DNA from: Actinoplanes sp. SE50/110
GTDB lineage: Bacteria; Actinomycetota; Actinomycetes; Mycobacteriales; Micromonosporaceae
DNA length: 64,000 bases
Assembly (NCBI RefSeq): GCF_900119315.1
Contig: NZ_LT827010.1
Coordinates: forward strand, 6,730,494 to 6,794,493
Reading direction: 5' to 3'
Shown here: piece after piece, positions 1-8,889 of the stretch
How the letters are laid out: each line of letters begins with the position of its first letter
Position numbering within the stretch: position 1 is the first letter of the stretch
Notes under the pieces: generated by a model
The model's database searches: none
Seen by the model: the letters and a program-made list of their open reading frames with translations, nothing else
What the model was told of the DNA's origin: nothing
Program-made: the position numbers and the translations under genes

Positions 1-2877
1 CTGTACATCGGCGGCGCCGGCGTGGCCCTCGGCTACCTCGGCGACGCGGCGCGCACGGCCGAACGGTTCGTCGACCACCCGCGCGACGGACGGCGGCTGT
101 ACCGCACCGGCGACCTCGGCCGGCGGCTTCCCGACGGGGAGATCGAGTTCCTCGGGCGCGAGGACGGCCAGATCAAGATCCGCGGGCACCGCATCGAGGT
201 CGCCGAGATCGAGGCGGCACTGCTCGCCCACCCCGGAGTGCAGGCGGCCGCGGTGATCCCGTACGACGACGAGGCCGGACGCCATCTCGCCGCCTTCGTC
301 GAACCCGCGGCGGCGGACCGCGCCCCGCTGCCGGAGCGGCTGCCCGAGACCATGGCCGCGGCGGCCGCGGCGCGCATCGGCGCCGTCGACCGGGGTCGGG
401 TCGCCGAGATGGTGGAGCTGCTCGACCGTGCCGCCCTGCAGTCGATCAGCCGACTGCTGGTGGACTGCGGGCTGTTCGCCGGTGTCGGGAGCCGGCACAG
501 CGACCAGGAGATCATCGAGACGGTCAAGGCCGCTCCGGCGAACCATTATCTGGTGCGACGATGGCTGGGCGCCCTGGAGCACGAGGGCCTCGTCCGACGG
601 GACCCGGACACCGGCGCGTACCACGGCCTGACCCGGCCGGACGAGGCCGCGGCGAAGCGCCTGCGGGACCGCGTCGACGTCCTGGAACCGGCCGTCCGGT
701 GGGGCGCCGAGCTGGTGCGCTATCACCGGACCTCCGAGGAGAACCTGCAGGCGCTGGTCCGCAACGACATCGACCTCAAGACGCTGCTGTTCCCGCACGG
801 GCGGCTCGACACCGCCGAGGCCGCGTACCGCGACAACCTGATCAGCCGCTACAACAACGCGGCCGTCATCGCCGCGCTGCGCACGATCGCCACCGGGCAC
901 TCCGGCGGTGGCCCGCTGCGGATCCTGGAGATCGGCGCCGGGGTCGGCGGCACCAGCACCGAGCTGATCCCCGCGCTGGACGACCTCGCCGTCGAGTACC
1001 TGTTCACCGACCTCTCGCACTTCTTCCTCAATGCGGCGGCCGAGCGCTTCGCGGCCTACCCCTGGGTCCGGTTCGGGCTGTTCGATCTCAACGCCGACCA
1101 CGTCGAGCAGCAGATGCCGGACAACGGGTTCGACGTGATCCTGCTGGCCAACGTGCTGCACAACGCGGTGCACGCCGGCCGGGCGCTGGAGCTGCTGAAG
1201 GGGTTGGTGCGGCCCGGTGGCTGGCTCGTCTTCATCGAGGCCACCCGCGACGCGTACCACGTGATGACCTCGATGGAGTTCAATGCCGGGCTCACCGGGT
1301 TCGAGGACGAGCGGCGGGAGACCGGGACCACGTTCGTGCCCCGCGACCGGTGGCTGTCCCTGCTCGACGAGGCCGGCGCCGAGGTGGTGGCCACACTGCC
1401 GGCCGCCGACGACGCCCTGTCGCTGATCGGGCAACACGTCTTCGTGTCCCGGTTCAAGGCCGACCGCGCGCCGGTGGAGGTCGCGGACGTACAGCGGCAC
1501 CTGGCCGAACGCCTGCCGGAGTACATGCTTCCGGCCCAGCTGCACACCCTCGACCGGATCCCGCTGACCGGCAACGCCAAGGTGGACCGCGGGCGGCTGG
1601 CCCGGTGGACGGTCCGCGGCGGGCGGCACGCGGCCGGCTCGGCGGCGTCGGCGCCCGCCGACGAGACCGAACGGCTGCTGGCCGACATCTGGTGCGCGAT
1701 CCTGCCGGTCACCCGGATCGGCCGGGACACCGACTTCTTCGCCGCGGGTGGCGACTCGCTGCTCGTCGCCCAGCTGGTCGGGCGGATCCGGGACCGGGTG
1801 CCGGCCGCCCGCGACGTCGAGTGGGACCACCTGCTGCGCCGGGTGCTGAACCGGCCGACGATCGCCGACATCGCGGCCTACCTGCGCTCGCTCGAGTCGT
1901 CCGGGCCGGCGCCGGCCCCGTCGTCGCTGGTCTCCGTGGGCGACCGGGCCCGCCGGCCCGCCGCCGGCCCCGGGCAGCCGCTGCATGTGCTCGTGCACGA
2001 CGGCACCGGCACCCTGATCCCCTACCGGGCGCTGGTCCGGGAGCTCTCCCCCGACGTGCCGATGGCCGGCCTCGTCCTCGACGACGAGCAGGAGTACCTC
2101 GACAGCGACCCGCACACGCTGACCGGCACGCTGGCCCGGCGGCACGCCGCCACCCTGGTCGCGGCCGGCCACGAGGAGGTCCACCTGATCGGTTACTGCA
2201 TGGGCGGGCTGCTCGTCACCGAGCTGGCCACCCGGCTGACGGCGGCCGGCATCCGGGTCGCCGCGACCACGATCGTCAGCAGTTACCGGGTGCCCTACCT
2301 GGTCGAGGACGACCTGCTGGCCGAGTACATCTTCGCCCGGGTGATGCGAGCCGACCCGATCCGGCTCGGTTACCCGGCCGACGAGACCGAGACCCGGCGG
2401 ATCGTCGCCGGGGCGGTCGCCCGCCACGGCGGGCGGGTCCCGGAGGGCAGCCTGCTCGAGCCGGGTGAAAACGGCGTACGCCCGGAGACGGTCGCCGGAT
2501 TCCGGCGCCTGGCCGCGATGGACCCCGATGAGCGGCTGACCGCGATCGGGGCGGCCATGCCGGTCTCCGACGCCGGGCTGACCTCCGTGGACCGGCTGCG
2601 CCGCCAGTTCCGGATCGTCAAGCACAGCCTGGTCGCGGTCGCCTCGCACCGGCCCACGCCGTACGACGGTCCGGTGACCTTCGTCCGGCAGAGCGGTGAG
2701 GCGCAGGTCTTCCCGGGGATGCACCGCGACATGAGCGACTACTGGCGCGACGTGTGCACCGGTGAGCTGCGCATCGTCGACGTTCCCGGTGATCACTTCA
2801 CCTGCATGCGACCACCGAACGTGCCGGCCGTGGCCCGGGCCGTGCGCCTCGCCGTGCCGCGGGGCGAGCATGCGTGA
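1..2877 (+). CDS. PchF-like NRPS, C-terminal part (A-MT-PCP-TE), 5' end outside window
   Basis: The frame is open from base 1, so the N-terminus (expected Cy domain and most of A) lies to the left. Visible in order: end of an adenylation domain (YRTGD near 100-115, GQIKIRGHRIE near 169-200); a methyltransferase inserted in the A domain with intact SAM motif LEIGAGVGG (about 925-955); the rest of A with NAKVD (about 1573); a PCP with GGDSLL (about 1750); and a thioesterase with GYCMGG (about 2191-2208). A-domain-embedded MT followed by PCP-TE is the layout of PchF, which adds the second, N-methylated cysteine ring of pyochelin and releases the product. By inference this is the last station of the line and cyclises and N-methylates a cysteine. 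The specificity pocket is not in the window. The TE nucleophile position is Cys (TGC 2197-2199) rather than Ser. It overlaps the next gene by 8 nt. Confidence 0.9.
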   Translation: MYIGGAGVALGYLGDAARTAERFVDHPRDGRRLYRTGDLGRRLPDGEIEFLGREDGQIKIRGHRIEVAEIEAALLAHPGVQAAAVIPYDDEAGRHLAAFVEPAAADRAPLPERLPETMAAAAAARIGAVDRGRVAEMVELLDRAALQSISRLLVDCGLFAGVGSRHSDQEIIETVKAAPANHYLVRRWLGALEHEGLVRRDPDTGAYHGLTRPDEAAAKRLRDRVDVLEPAVRWGAELVRYHRTSEENLQALVRNDIDLKTLLFPHGRLDTAEAAYRDNLISRYNNAAVIAALRTIATGHSGGGPLRILEIGAGVGGTSTELIPALDDLAVEYLFTDLSHFFLNAAAERFAAYPWVRFGLFDLNADHVEQQMPDNGFDVILLANVLHNAVHAGRALELLKGLVRPGGWLVFIEATRDAYHVMTSMEFNAGLTGFEDERRETGTTFVPRDRWLSLLDEAGAEVVATLPAADDALSLIGQHVFVSRFKADRAPVEVADVQRHLAERLPEYMLPAQLHTLDRIPLTGNAKVDRGRLARWTVRGGRHAAGSAASAPADETERLLADIWCAILPVTRIGRDTDFFAAGGDSLLVAQLVGRIRDRVPAARDVEWDHLLRRVLNRPTIADIAAYLRSLESSGPAPAPSSLVSVGDRARRPAAGPGQPLHVLVHDGTGTLIPYRALVRELSPDVPMAGLVLDDEQEYLDSDPHTLTGTLARRHAATLVAAGHEEVHLIGYCMGGLLVTELATRLTAAGIRVAATTIVSSYRVPYLVEDDLLAEYIFARVMRADPIRLGYPADETETRRIVAGAVARHGGRVPEGSLLEPGENGVRPETVAGFRRLAAMDPDERLTAIGAAMPVSDAGLTSVDRLRRQFRIVKHSLVAVASHRPTPYDGPVTFVRQSGEAQVFPGMHRDMSDYWRDVCTGELRIVDVPGDHFTCMRPPNVPAVARAVRLAVPRGEHA

Positions 2878-3958
2878 GCCGGCCCTGGTCGGGGTGCTCG
2901 GTGCCGGCGGCGCGGTGGGCACGGTCGCGGTGACCTGCCTGCTCACCGGGGGTGGCGTCCGGGTGAGGGCCGGTTGCCGCCGCCCGGGCCCGGCGCGGGC
3001 CGGGGTGCGGCCGGTGGCCGTGGACGTGACCGACCCGGCCACGGTGCGGCGCTTCGCCACCGGCTGCCGTCTCGTCCTGGACTGCACGGCCCCGGCGTAC
3101 ACGCTGATGGACCGGGTGCGCGCCGCCGTCGTCGACGCGGGCGCCGACTACGTGTCGGTGATGGACGACGGGCGGACGCCGCCCCCGCCCGCCGGGCGCA
3201 CCGTCGTGCTGGCCGCGGGCGTCTCGCCGGGTCTGTCCGGGATGCTGCCGCGCCTGCTGGCCGAGGGACTCACCGGGCCGCTGAGCTTCACCGGGGCGTA
3301 CGCGGGCCTCGGTGGCCTCACCGCCGGCGCCGCCGCCGACTACCTGCTCAGTCTGGACGCCGGGTACGGCGTCGCGCTGGCCGGCTGGCACGGGCGGGAG
3401 GTGCCGCGGGCGCTGCAGGTCGACGAGGACTTCCGGGTGCCGACTGTCGACCGGGCGCTGACCGGATATCCGTACCTGACCGCGGAGCTGCGCCGGCAGG
3501 CGCTCATGCTGCCGCTGGCCCGGGCGTCGTGGTTCAACGCCTTCGACGGCCCGCACCTGCTGGCCGCGACGACCCGGCGACGCGGGGCCGGGCCGCCCGG
3601 CGCGGAGGCGATCGCCGAGCTCGTCCGGGCGAGCCGGCTCGACGCCGCCGGCCGTCGCCCCTACCAGGTGTTGCACGGCGAGCTCGACGGATACACCGAC
3701 GACGGCCGGCCGGTGCACCGCTCGGCGGTGATCCGCGGGACGGACGGCTCCGCCCTGACCGGTGTGGTCGCGGCCGAGGCGGTGCTGTCCGTGCTGGGCG
3801 GGCAGGTGCGGCCCGGTGTCCGGTACGCCTCGGACGTCGTCGACTCGCGGCGGCTACTGGCCGCCCTTCAGCGCCGTCTGCCGGATACGGTGGTGCGGTT
3901 CACCGGGGACGTCCCGTGTTCGACGGCATCGGCGGAGCAGGTCGAAGGCGTCCTCTAA
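2870..3958 (+). CDS. Saccharopine dehydrogenase-fold NAD(P) oxidoreductase, candidate thiazoline reductase
   Basis: 362 aa. The N-terminus is a Rossmann dinucleotide-binding motif (GVLGAGGAVG), followed by a segment typical of saccharopine-dehydrogenase NADP-binding proteins (LDCTAPAY, DAGADYVSV, AAGVSPGLSGM). The ATG at 2870 lies inside the 3' end of the upstream NRPS gene (8-nt overlap), so translation is probably coupled and the earlier in-frame start is not needed. Pyochelin and yersiniabactin pathways need an NADPH-dependent thiazolinyl imide reductase (PchG/Irp3). No gene of that family is visible here, and this one sits where PchG would be expected. Its role as a ring reductase is inferred from position; it could instead reduce another imine or ketone. 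The fold assignment is good, the substrate is not known. Confidence 0.75.
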   Translation: MREPALVGVLGAGGAVGTVAVTCLLTGGGVRVRAGCRRPGPARAGVRPVAVDVTDPATVRRFATGCRLVLDCTAPAYTLMDRVRAAVVDAGADYVSVMDDGRTPPPPAGRTVVLAAGVSPGLSGMLPRLLAEGLTGPLSFTGAYAGLGGLTAGAAADYLLSLDAGYGVALAGWHGREVPRALQVDEDFRVPTVDRALTGYPYLTAELRRQALMLPLARASWFNAFDGPHLLAATTRRRGAGPPGAEAIAELVRASRLDAAGRRPYQVLHGELDGYTDDGRPVHRSAVIRGTDGSALTGVVAAEAVLSVLGGQVRPGVRYASDVVDSRRLLAALQRRLPDTVVRFTGDVPCSTASAEQVEGVL

Positions 3959-3979
3959 CGGTAGGGGGTACCGAGCAGT

Positions 3980-4654
3980 ATGCAGTCTTCCCCGTCGCGT
4001 GGCGGCCGGATGGGACGCCCTCCCCGCCTGTCCCGGGAGGCCATCGTCGAGGCCGCCAAGCGGATCCTCGCCGAGGAGGGTGCCAAGAACCTCTCGATGC
4101 GCCGCGTCGCCAAAGACCTCGAGAGCACCCCGATGGCGCTCTACCACCACGTCAAGGACAAGGACGAGCTCCTGCTCCTGCTGCTGGAGGCGCACGCCGG
4201 GCAGTTCCCGCGCACCGACATGCCGGATGACCCGCGCGACCACCTGATCAAGGCCGCCCAGCTGTTGTACGACATCCTGGCCGACTGCCCGTGGATCGTC
4301 GAGGTGCTCGCCTCCGACGACCTGATGGCGGTGTCCGCCCTGTGGATAGTGGAGAATATCATCGATGGCGCCGTGCGCTGCGGCATGACGCCCGAAGAAG
4401 CCGTGTACGCCTATCGGGTGATCTGGTATTACACCGCCGGTGAACTGATGCTGCGCGTCGCTCGGGAACAGCGTTACGCCCGACCCGACGCCGGCGCACA
4501 TCGGGAGAAGGCATTCGCGAACCTGGACCCCGAGCAGTTCCCGCGCCTGTCCTCACTGTCCGAACTGTGGCCGGCCCTGACCTCGCGCGACATGCACCGG
4601 CCGGGGCTGATCGCGATCGTCGACGGGCTGCTGCGCCAGACCGTCGGACGCTGA
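3980..4654 (+). CDS. TetR-family regulator (cluster left arm)
   Basis: 224 aa. The N-terminal helix-turn-helix is visible (GRPPRLSREAIVEAA, SMRRVAKDL, MALYHHVKDKDEL), followed by a helical ligand-binding domain of TetR_C type (CPWIVEVLAS, GLLRQTVGR). It starts 21 nt after the reductase gene and is probably cotranscribed with it. An inverted repeat lies between it and the P450 gene and is a plausible binding site. It is clearly paralogous to the second TetR at 48468-49145: shared GRP-R, LSMRR, TPMALYH-V-D-D-LLL and DCPW/GCPW blocks at matching spacing. Inferred role: local repressor of the P450 and perhaps other cluster promoters, responding to a pathway product. The effector is unknown. Confidence 0.88.
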   Translation: MQSSPSRGGRMGRPPRLSREAIVEAAKRILAEEGAKNLSMRRVAKDLESTPMALYHHVKDKDELLLLLLEAHAGQFPRTDMPDDPRDHLIKAAQLLYDILADCPWIVEVLASDDLMAVSALWIVENIIDGAVRCGMTPEEAVYAYRVIWYYTAGELMLRVAREQRYARPDAGAHREKAFANLDPEQFPRLSSLSELWPALTSRDMHRPGLIAIVDGLLRQTVGR

Positions 4655-4706
4655 CCGGGAAGGGGTGATCATCGCGTACGGGAAATTGTCGTCCAGATTT
4701 CCTTTA

Positions 4707-4727
4707 GAAGGTCGCATGGTCACCTTC
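4707..4727. promoter_or_regulatory. Inverted repeat upstream of P450, candidate TetR operator
   Basis: GAAGGT, 9 nt, ACCTTC: a perfect 6-bp inverted repeat 55 nt upstream of the P450 start and just downstream of the TetR gene. Size and symmetry fit a TetR-type operator. The surrounding 4655-4782 leader has an AT-richer patch (4681-4706) that could hold a promoter, but I see no convincing -35/-10 pair. The P450 has a clear Shine-Dalgarno (ggagg, 4773-4777). Confidence 0.4.
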
Positions 4728-4782
4728 CATAGCATCGAAGAGCGCCTGATTCCCGCATTTTTGGCAGCGCTCTGGAGGAATT

Positions 4783-5979
4783 GTGACCACCGCACCCCTC
4801 GATCTCGCCGCGCTCGGCGACGATTTCGCCCGCGATCCGTACCCCGTCTACACCCGGTTGCGTGAGCAGGGCCCCGTTCACCGGGTCTGGATGCCGGAGG
4901 GCGCCGAGGTGTGGCTCGTCGTCGGCTACGACGAGGCCCGCGCGGCGCTCAGCGACACCCGGCTGTCGAAGCAGTGGCACTCCGCGAGCGAGTCGTTCCC
5001 GATCAAGAGCCCGTCCGGCAGCCACATGATGAACTCCGACCCGCCACAGCACACCCGACTGCGCCGCCTGGTCGCCGGCGAGTTCACCCCGCGCCGGGTG
5101 GAGGCGTTGCGCGAGCGGGTCCAGCAGCTCACCGACGAGTTGCTGGAGGCGGTGCTGGCCCGGCCGGGCGACCGATTCGACCTGGTCGACGACTTCGCGT
5201 TCCCGCTGCCGATGGCCGTCATCTGCGAGCTGCTGGGGGTGCCGTTCCTGGACCGCGCGGAGGTGCGCCGCTGGGCCGACGCTGCGGTCTCCTCCAGCGT
5301 TCCGGCCGAGCGGCAGGCCGCCGCGCGCGACGCCGCCCGCTTCATCGACGCGCTCATCGAGCAGAAGCGCGCCGAGCCCGGGCCCGACCTGCTCAGCGCG
5401 CTGATCCGGACCACCGACACCGACGGCGACCGGCTCAGCGCCGACGAGCTGCGCGGCACGGTCTTCCTGCTGATCGTGGCCGGGCACGAGACCACCACCA
5501 ACCTGATCGGCAACGGCGCGTATGCCCTGATGGCCCATCCGGACCAGATGGCGGCGTTGCGGGCCGATCCCGGTCTGCTCGACGGTGCCGTCGAGGAGAT
5601 GCTGCGCTACGACGGCCCGGTGGAGAGCGCGACGTTCCGCTTCGCCCTCGAACCGATCTCGATCGGCGACGTGAAGATCGCGCCGGGCGAGGCGGTCATG
5701 GTCGCCCTGAACTCCGCCAACCGCGACGCCGGCCGCTTCGCCGACCCCGAGCGCTTCGACATCCGCAGGGCCACCACCGGCCACGTCGCGTTCGGCCACG
5801 GCATCCACCACTGCCTGGGCAACGCGCTGGCCCGGATGGAGGTCCGCATCGCGTTCGCCGGCCTGCTGCGAGCCTTCGCCCGTCTGGAGCTGGACGCACA
5901 CCCGGCCGCGCTGGCGTGGCGTCACGGCATCCTGGTCCGCGGGCCGCACCACCTGCCGGTGCGGTTCACCCGGGCCTGA
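4783..5979 (+). CDS. Cytochrome P450
   Basis: 398 aa, normal length for a soluble bacterial class I P450. Landmarks: substrate-side region MNSDPPQHTRLRRLV, I-helix oxygen-activation motif AGHETT (about residues 233-238), K-helix EEMLR, and heme loop FGHGIHHCLG with the axial Cys near residue 344. The GTG start is supported by ggagg 5 nt upstream; no upstream in-frame start has a better site. It would need a ferredoxin and reductase, neither of which is in the window. Likely a tailoring hydroxylase or epoxidase acting on the assembled hybrid product or a carrier-bound intermediate. It resembles CYP107-type macrolide/peptide oxidases, but I cannot assign a subfamily. It converges on the epoxide hydrolase gene across a strong hairpin. 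Confidence 0.93.
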   Translation: MTTAPLDLAALGDDFARDPYPVYTRLREQGPVHRVWMPEGAEVWLVVGYDEARAALSDTRLSKQWHSASESFPIKSPSGSHMMNSDPPQHTRLRRLVAGEFTPRRVEALRERVQQLTDELLEAVLARPGDRFDLVDDFAFPLPMAVICELLGVPFLDRAEVRRWADAAVSSSVPAERQAAARDAARFIDALIEQKRAEPGPDLLSALIRTTDTDGDRLSADELRGTVFLLIVAGHETTTNLIGNGAYALMAHPDQMAALRADPGLLDGAVEEMLRYDGPVESATFRFALEPISIGDVKIAPGEAVMVALNSANRDAGRFADPERFDIRRATTGHVAFGHGIHHCLGNALARMEVRIAFAGLLRAFARLELDAHPAALAWRHGILVRGPHHLPVRFTRA

Positions 5980-5981
5980 CC

Positions 5982-6015
5982 GGCGGGCCCGCTCCGGTGC
6001 TGGAGCGGGCCCGCC
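5982..6015. terminator. Bidirectional terminator-like hairpin between convergent genes
   Basis: A 14-bp perfect G+C-rich stem (5982-5995 with 6002-6015) and 6-nt loop lies in the 41-bp gap between the P450 stop (5979) and the epoxide hydrolase stop (6021). There is no T-tract, which is usual for actinobacterial terminators. Its position makes it serve both transcripts. Confidence 0.75.
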
Positions 6016-6020
6016 CCGGC

Positions 6021-6980
6021 TCAGGCCGTGGCCAGGAACTCCCGCAGGATCCCGGTCACGTGCTCCGGGGACTCCTGCTGGACCCAGTGGCCGGCACCCG
6101 GAACGACGACCGTTCCCCGGTGGCCGGGTGCGAGGGCGGCGACCGCGGCGTCCATCGCCGCCACCCCGGTGAAGGCCTTGTCCCGCTCGCCGATGACGAA
6201 CAGGGCCGGCACGGTGATGACGGCGCCGTCGTACACGGCGGTCAGCTCCCAGTTGCGGTCCAGGTTGCGGTACCAGTTGAGGCCGCCGGTGAAGCCGGAC
6301 CCGGTGAACGCCTCGACGTAGGCCGCGATGTCCGCCTCGGTCAGCCACGGCGGCAGGGTGACCGGCGGCTCGGGCGCCAGGTCCAGGAACCCGCCGCCGG
6401 GCGGCACCAGGGGCGCCACCGGACCGGCGTCGGCCGGTCGGCTGCCCGAGGCACCGAACAGCATCCGGCGGAACGTCGTGCCGAGGTCCTTGCCGAATTC
6501 GGCCTCGGCCACGCCCGGCGTCTCGAAGTAGTTCCAGTAGAACCGGCCGCCGAACCGCTCCCGGGCCGCGAGCAGCGGCGGCTGCGGGCCGCGCGGCGCC
6601 AGCGGCGGCACGCTGACGCCGGCCACCGCGCGCACCATGTCGGGCCGCATGGTGGCGACCGCCCAGGCGACCAGGGCACCCCAGTCGTGCCCGACCACGA
6701 ACGCCTGCTTCTCGCCGAGCGCCCGGATCAGGCCGACGACGTCACCGGCCAGCTGCGGCAGCGTGTACGCCTCGACGTCGGCGGGACGGTCGCTGCGGCC
6801 GTAGCCGCGCTGGTCCGGCGCGACCACGCGGTAGCCGGCGGCGGCCAGGCCGGCGAGCTGGTGACGCCACGAGTACCAGAACTCCGGGAACCCGTGCAGC
6901 AGCACCACCAGGGGCCCGGTGCCCTGCTCCGCCACGTGCAGACGGACTCCACTCAGTGCGACGTCGTGATGTTCGATCAC
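6021..6980 (-). CDS. Alpha/beta-hydrolase, epoxide hydrolase type
   Basis: 319 aa. Oxyanion/cap-region signature HGFPEFWYSWR (residues 29-39), nucleophile elbow GHDWGA with Asp99 (Asp as in epoxide hydrolases, not Ser), later acid in GERDKAF and His in GAGHW. These are the landmarks of soluble epoxide hydrolases, which open an epoxide to a vicinal diol through an ester intermediate. GTG start at 6980 overlaps the stop of the FAD monooxygenase gene (GTGA). By inference the pair works in sequence: epoxidation of a polyketide olefin, then hydrolysis or ring opening. Haloalkane dehalogenases share the fold; the HGFPEFWYSWR motif favours epoxide hydrolase. Confidence 0.88.
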   Translation of the reverse strand: MIEHHDVALSGVRLHVAEQGTGPLVVLLHGFPEFWYSWRHQLAGLAAAGYRVVAPDQRGYGRSDRPADVEAYTLPQLAGDVVGLIRALGEKQAFVVGHDWGALVAWAVATMRPDMVRAVAGVSVPPLAPRGPQPPLLAARERFGGRFYWNYFETPGVAEAEFGKDLGTTFRRMLFGASGSRPADAGPVAPLVPPGGGFLDLAPEPPVTLPPWLTEADIAAYVEAFTGSGFTGGLNWYRNLDRNWELTAVYDGAVITVPALFVIGERDKAFTGVAAMDAAVAALAPGHRGTVVVPGAGHWVQQESPEHVTGILREFLATA

Positions 6981-8332
6981 TTCCCGGCCTCCTGCCGTCG
7001 TGTCCGATCCGGTCCGCGGGCCGCGGCCCAGAGCAGTCGCGGTGTCAGCAGCGCCGACACCGGCTTCGCCAGGGCGATGACGTCCACGAGCGCCCGAGCC
7101 ACCGGCGGGCGGGCGGTCGCGACGTGGGTGATCCGGTCGGCGTACCGGTTCTGGAGACGTCCGGCCGGGCCGGGCCGCGGGCCGAGCACCCGCGGATGAC
7201 GCAGGTCGTCGCTGACCGACAGGTCCCAGGCGTCGCGGCCGCGCCGCCGGACGGCGCGCTGCACGCGGCCGGCCAGGCCCGGCGTGTTGCCGTGCCGCCC
7301 GACGCCGGCGGCCAGCGCGGCCACCCCGAACGCCGCCACCGACATGCCGTGCGCATGCGCCGGGTTCAGCACCGCCGCCGCGTCGCCGACCGCCACGAAC
7401 CGCTCCGGCCAGGTCGGCAGCCGCTCGAAGAGCGAACGGCGGTTGACCAGGCCCCGGAACCCGCGCGCCGGACCGACCGGCTGCGCGGCGGCGAGGGCGT
7501 CGGCGATCCCCGGGTGGGGCAGCTGCTTGGCGAAGGCGAGGAACTCGGCGTCGCCGGTCGGCGGCTCCGAGCCGCGCATGCCGATCATCGTGGCGGTCAT
7601 CAGGCCGTCCTCGATCGGCAGCAACACGCCGCCGACCGCGTCACCGGTCACGTTGGCGATCATGACGATCGCCGGTGGGCGCCGGCCCGGGGGCAGGCCG
7701 GCGTCGAAGATCCTGGTCGCATACGCCGTGCCGGCGTCGACCACCTCGTCCGGCACCTCGGGCAGACCGACCTCCCGCAGCCAGGAGGCGACCCGGCTGG
7801 ACCGCCCGGTCGCGGCGACCACGAAGTCGGCGGCGACCGTGGACCGTTCGCCGGTGCGCCGATCGCGCAGCACCGCACCGTCGATCGCGGCCGGCCCGCC
7901 GAGCAGCCCCACGACGTCGTGCGCGCCGAGCACGTCGATCCGGTGCCGGGCCAGCACCCGGTCACGGACCACCCGGTCGAGCAGATCACGTCCGCAGCAG
8001 ACGACGTACTCGTCGTGGGGTGTGCGGGGCAGCCAGCCGTACTTGGTCAGGAAGGCCACCTCGGTCGGTGCGGCCAGGAAGTGCGCGCCGGCGCCGCGCA
8101 GGTCGGCGAGCACCCCGGGCACGAGGCGCTCCATCGCCCGGGCGCCCGCGCCCATCAGCAGGTGGGACTGGCGCGCCTGCGGGATGCCCCGGCGCGGGCC
8201 GGCGCCGGGGCCGAGGTCGTCGCGGTCGACCAGCGTCACCGTGTCGAAGTGGCGGGCCAGGGCGGCCGCGGCGAGCGAGCCGGCCAGCCCGGCGCCGAGC
8301 ACCAGGGCGTGCCGGGTGGGTCCTGCGACCAT
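6977..8332 (-). CDS. FAD-dependent monooxygenase, polyether-epoxidase-like
   Basis: 451 aa. N-terminal FAD-binding GxGxxG (VLGAGLAGS, about residues 11-19), RRGIPQARQSHLLM block, GD motif (VAVGDAAAVLNPAHAHGMS), and a C-terminal helical part. The PQARQSHLLM-x-GARAMERLVPG stretch is characteristic of squalene-epoxidase-like flavoenzymes such as the MonCI/Lsd18 polyether epoxidases; I recall this relation and did not compute it. Likely reaction: O2- and FADH2-dependent epoxidation of an alkene made by a DH-bearing PKS module. It is coupled to the epoxide hydrolase by a 4-nt overlap. ATG 8332 is preceded by agagagga. An aromatic hydroxylase role on the salicyl ring cannot be excluded. Confidence 0.82.
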   Translation of the reverse strand: MVAGPTRHALVLGAGLAGSLAAAALARHFDTVTLVDRDDLGPGAGPRRGIPQARQSHLLMGAGARAMERLVPGVLADLRGAGAHFLAAPTEVAFLTKYGWLPRTPHDEYVVCCGRDLLDRVVRDRVLARHRIDVLGAHDVVGLLGGPAAIDGAVLRDRRTGERSTVAADFVVAATGRSSRVASWLREVGLPEVPDEVVDAGTAYATRIFDAGLPPGRRPPAIVMIANVTGDAVGGVLLPIEDGLMTATMIGMRGSEPPTGDAEFLAFAKQLPHPGIADALAAAQPVGPARGFRGLVNRRSLFERLPTWPERFVAVGDAAAVLNPAHAHGMSVAAFGVAALAAGVGRHGNTPGLAGRVQRAVRRRGRDAWDLSVSDDLRHPRVLGPRPGPAGRLQNRYADRITHVATARPPVARALVDVIALAKPVSALLTPRLLWAAARGPDRTRRQEAGK

Positions 8333-8355
8333 GGGGGTCCTCTCTAGCGGCGGGC

Positions 8356-8889
8356 TCAGGCCGGCTCAGGGGAGTCGGGCCAGGTGGCATAGCGGCGCAA
8401 GCCGTACAGCAGCGGGTGTTGCTCGCGGAGGGCGGTGACCCGCTCGACCAGACCCATGACCACCGTGTGGGTCCCCACGACGTGGGTCGCCATGACCGAG
8501 CAGTCGGCGACCGTGTGCGCGTCCGCCACCAGGTGCGGCCCGGCCGCCCCGTCGCCGTGGCGCCACTGGATCAGGTCGAAGCGGTCGGCCCGGCCGGAGC
8601 CGAACATGTGGGCGATCTGCCGGGACCGGGCATGCAGCAGGTTCACCGCGAACCGGCTGCTGCTCGCCACCGCTTCCCGGGTCGGGCTGTCCGAGCGCAG
8701 GCAGACCAGCAGGACCGGCGGGTCCAGCGACACGCTGCACAGCGACGTGCAGGTCATGCCGCGGGGAACCGCCGACTCCCCCAGCGCGGTCACCACGCTG
8801 ACACCGGTCGGGAACGACGCCATCAGCAGCCGCAGGTCGCCGGCCGGGGGCGTGCCGATGATCGGATCGATGGTCATGGGGCCGTTCAT
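8356..8889 (-). CDS. NAD(P)H:flavin reductase
   Basis: 177 aa, a single flavin-reductase-like (FMN-binding split barrel) domain: SFPTGVSVVTA near the N-terminus, GMTCTSLCSVSLDPPVLLVCL, FAVNLL, then the C-terminal H-VVMGLVE block. These are hallmarks of the reductase component of two-component flavin systems. ATG 8889 overlaps the stop of the thioesterase gene (ATGA); the open frame continues upstream but has no need to. By inference it supplies FADH2 to the two halogenases and possibly the FAD monooxygenase in this cluster; no other flavin reductase is in the window. Confidence 0.88.
   Translation of the reverse strand: MNGPMTIDPIIGTPPAGDLRLLMASFPTGVSVVTALGESAVPRGMTCTSLCSVSLDPPVLLVCLRSDSPTREAVASSSRFAVNLLHARSRQIAHMFGSGRADRFDLIQWRHGDGAAGPHLVADAHTVADCSVMATHVVGTHTVVMGLVERVTALREQHPLLYGLRRYATWPDSPEPA

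Noticed and set aside
6021..6980. Haloalkane dehalogenase as alternative for the alpha/beta hydrolase
   Set aside because: HGFPEFWYSWR and pairing with an epoxidase-like enzyme favour an epoxide hydrolase; kept only as an alternative.
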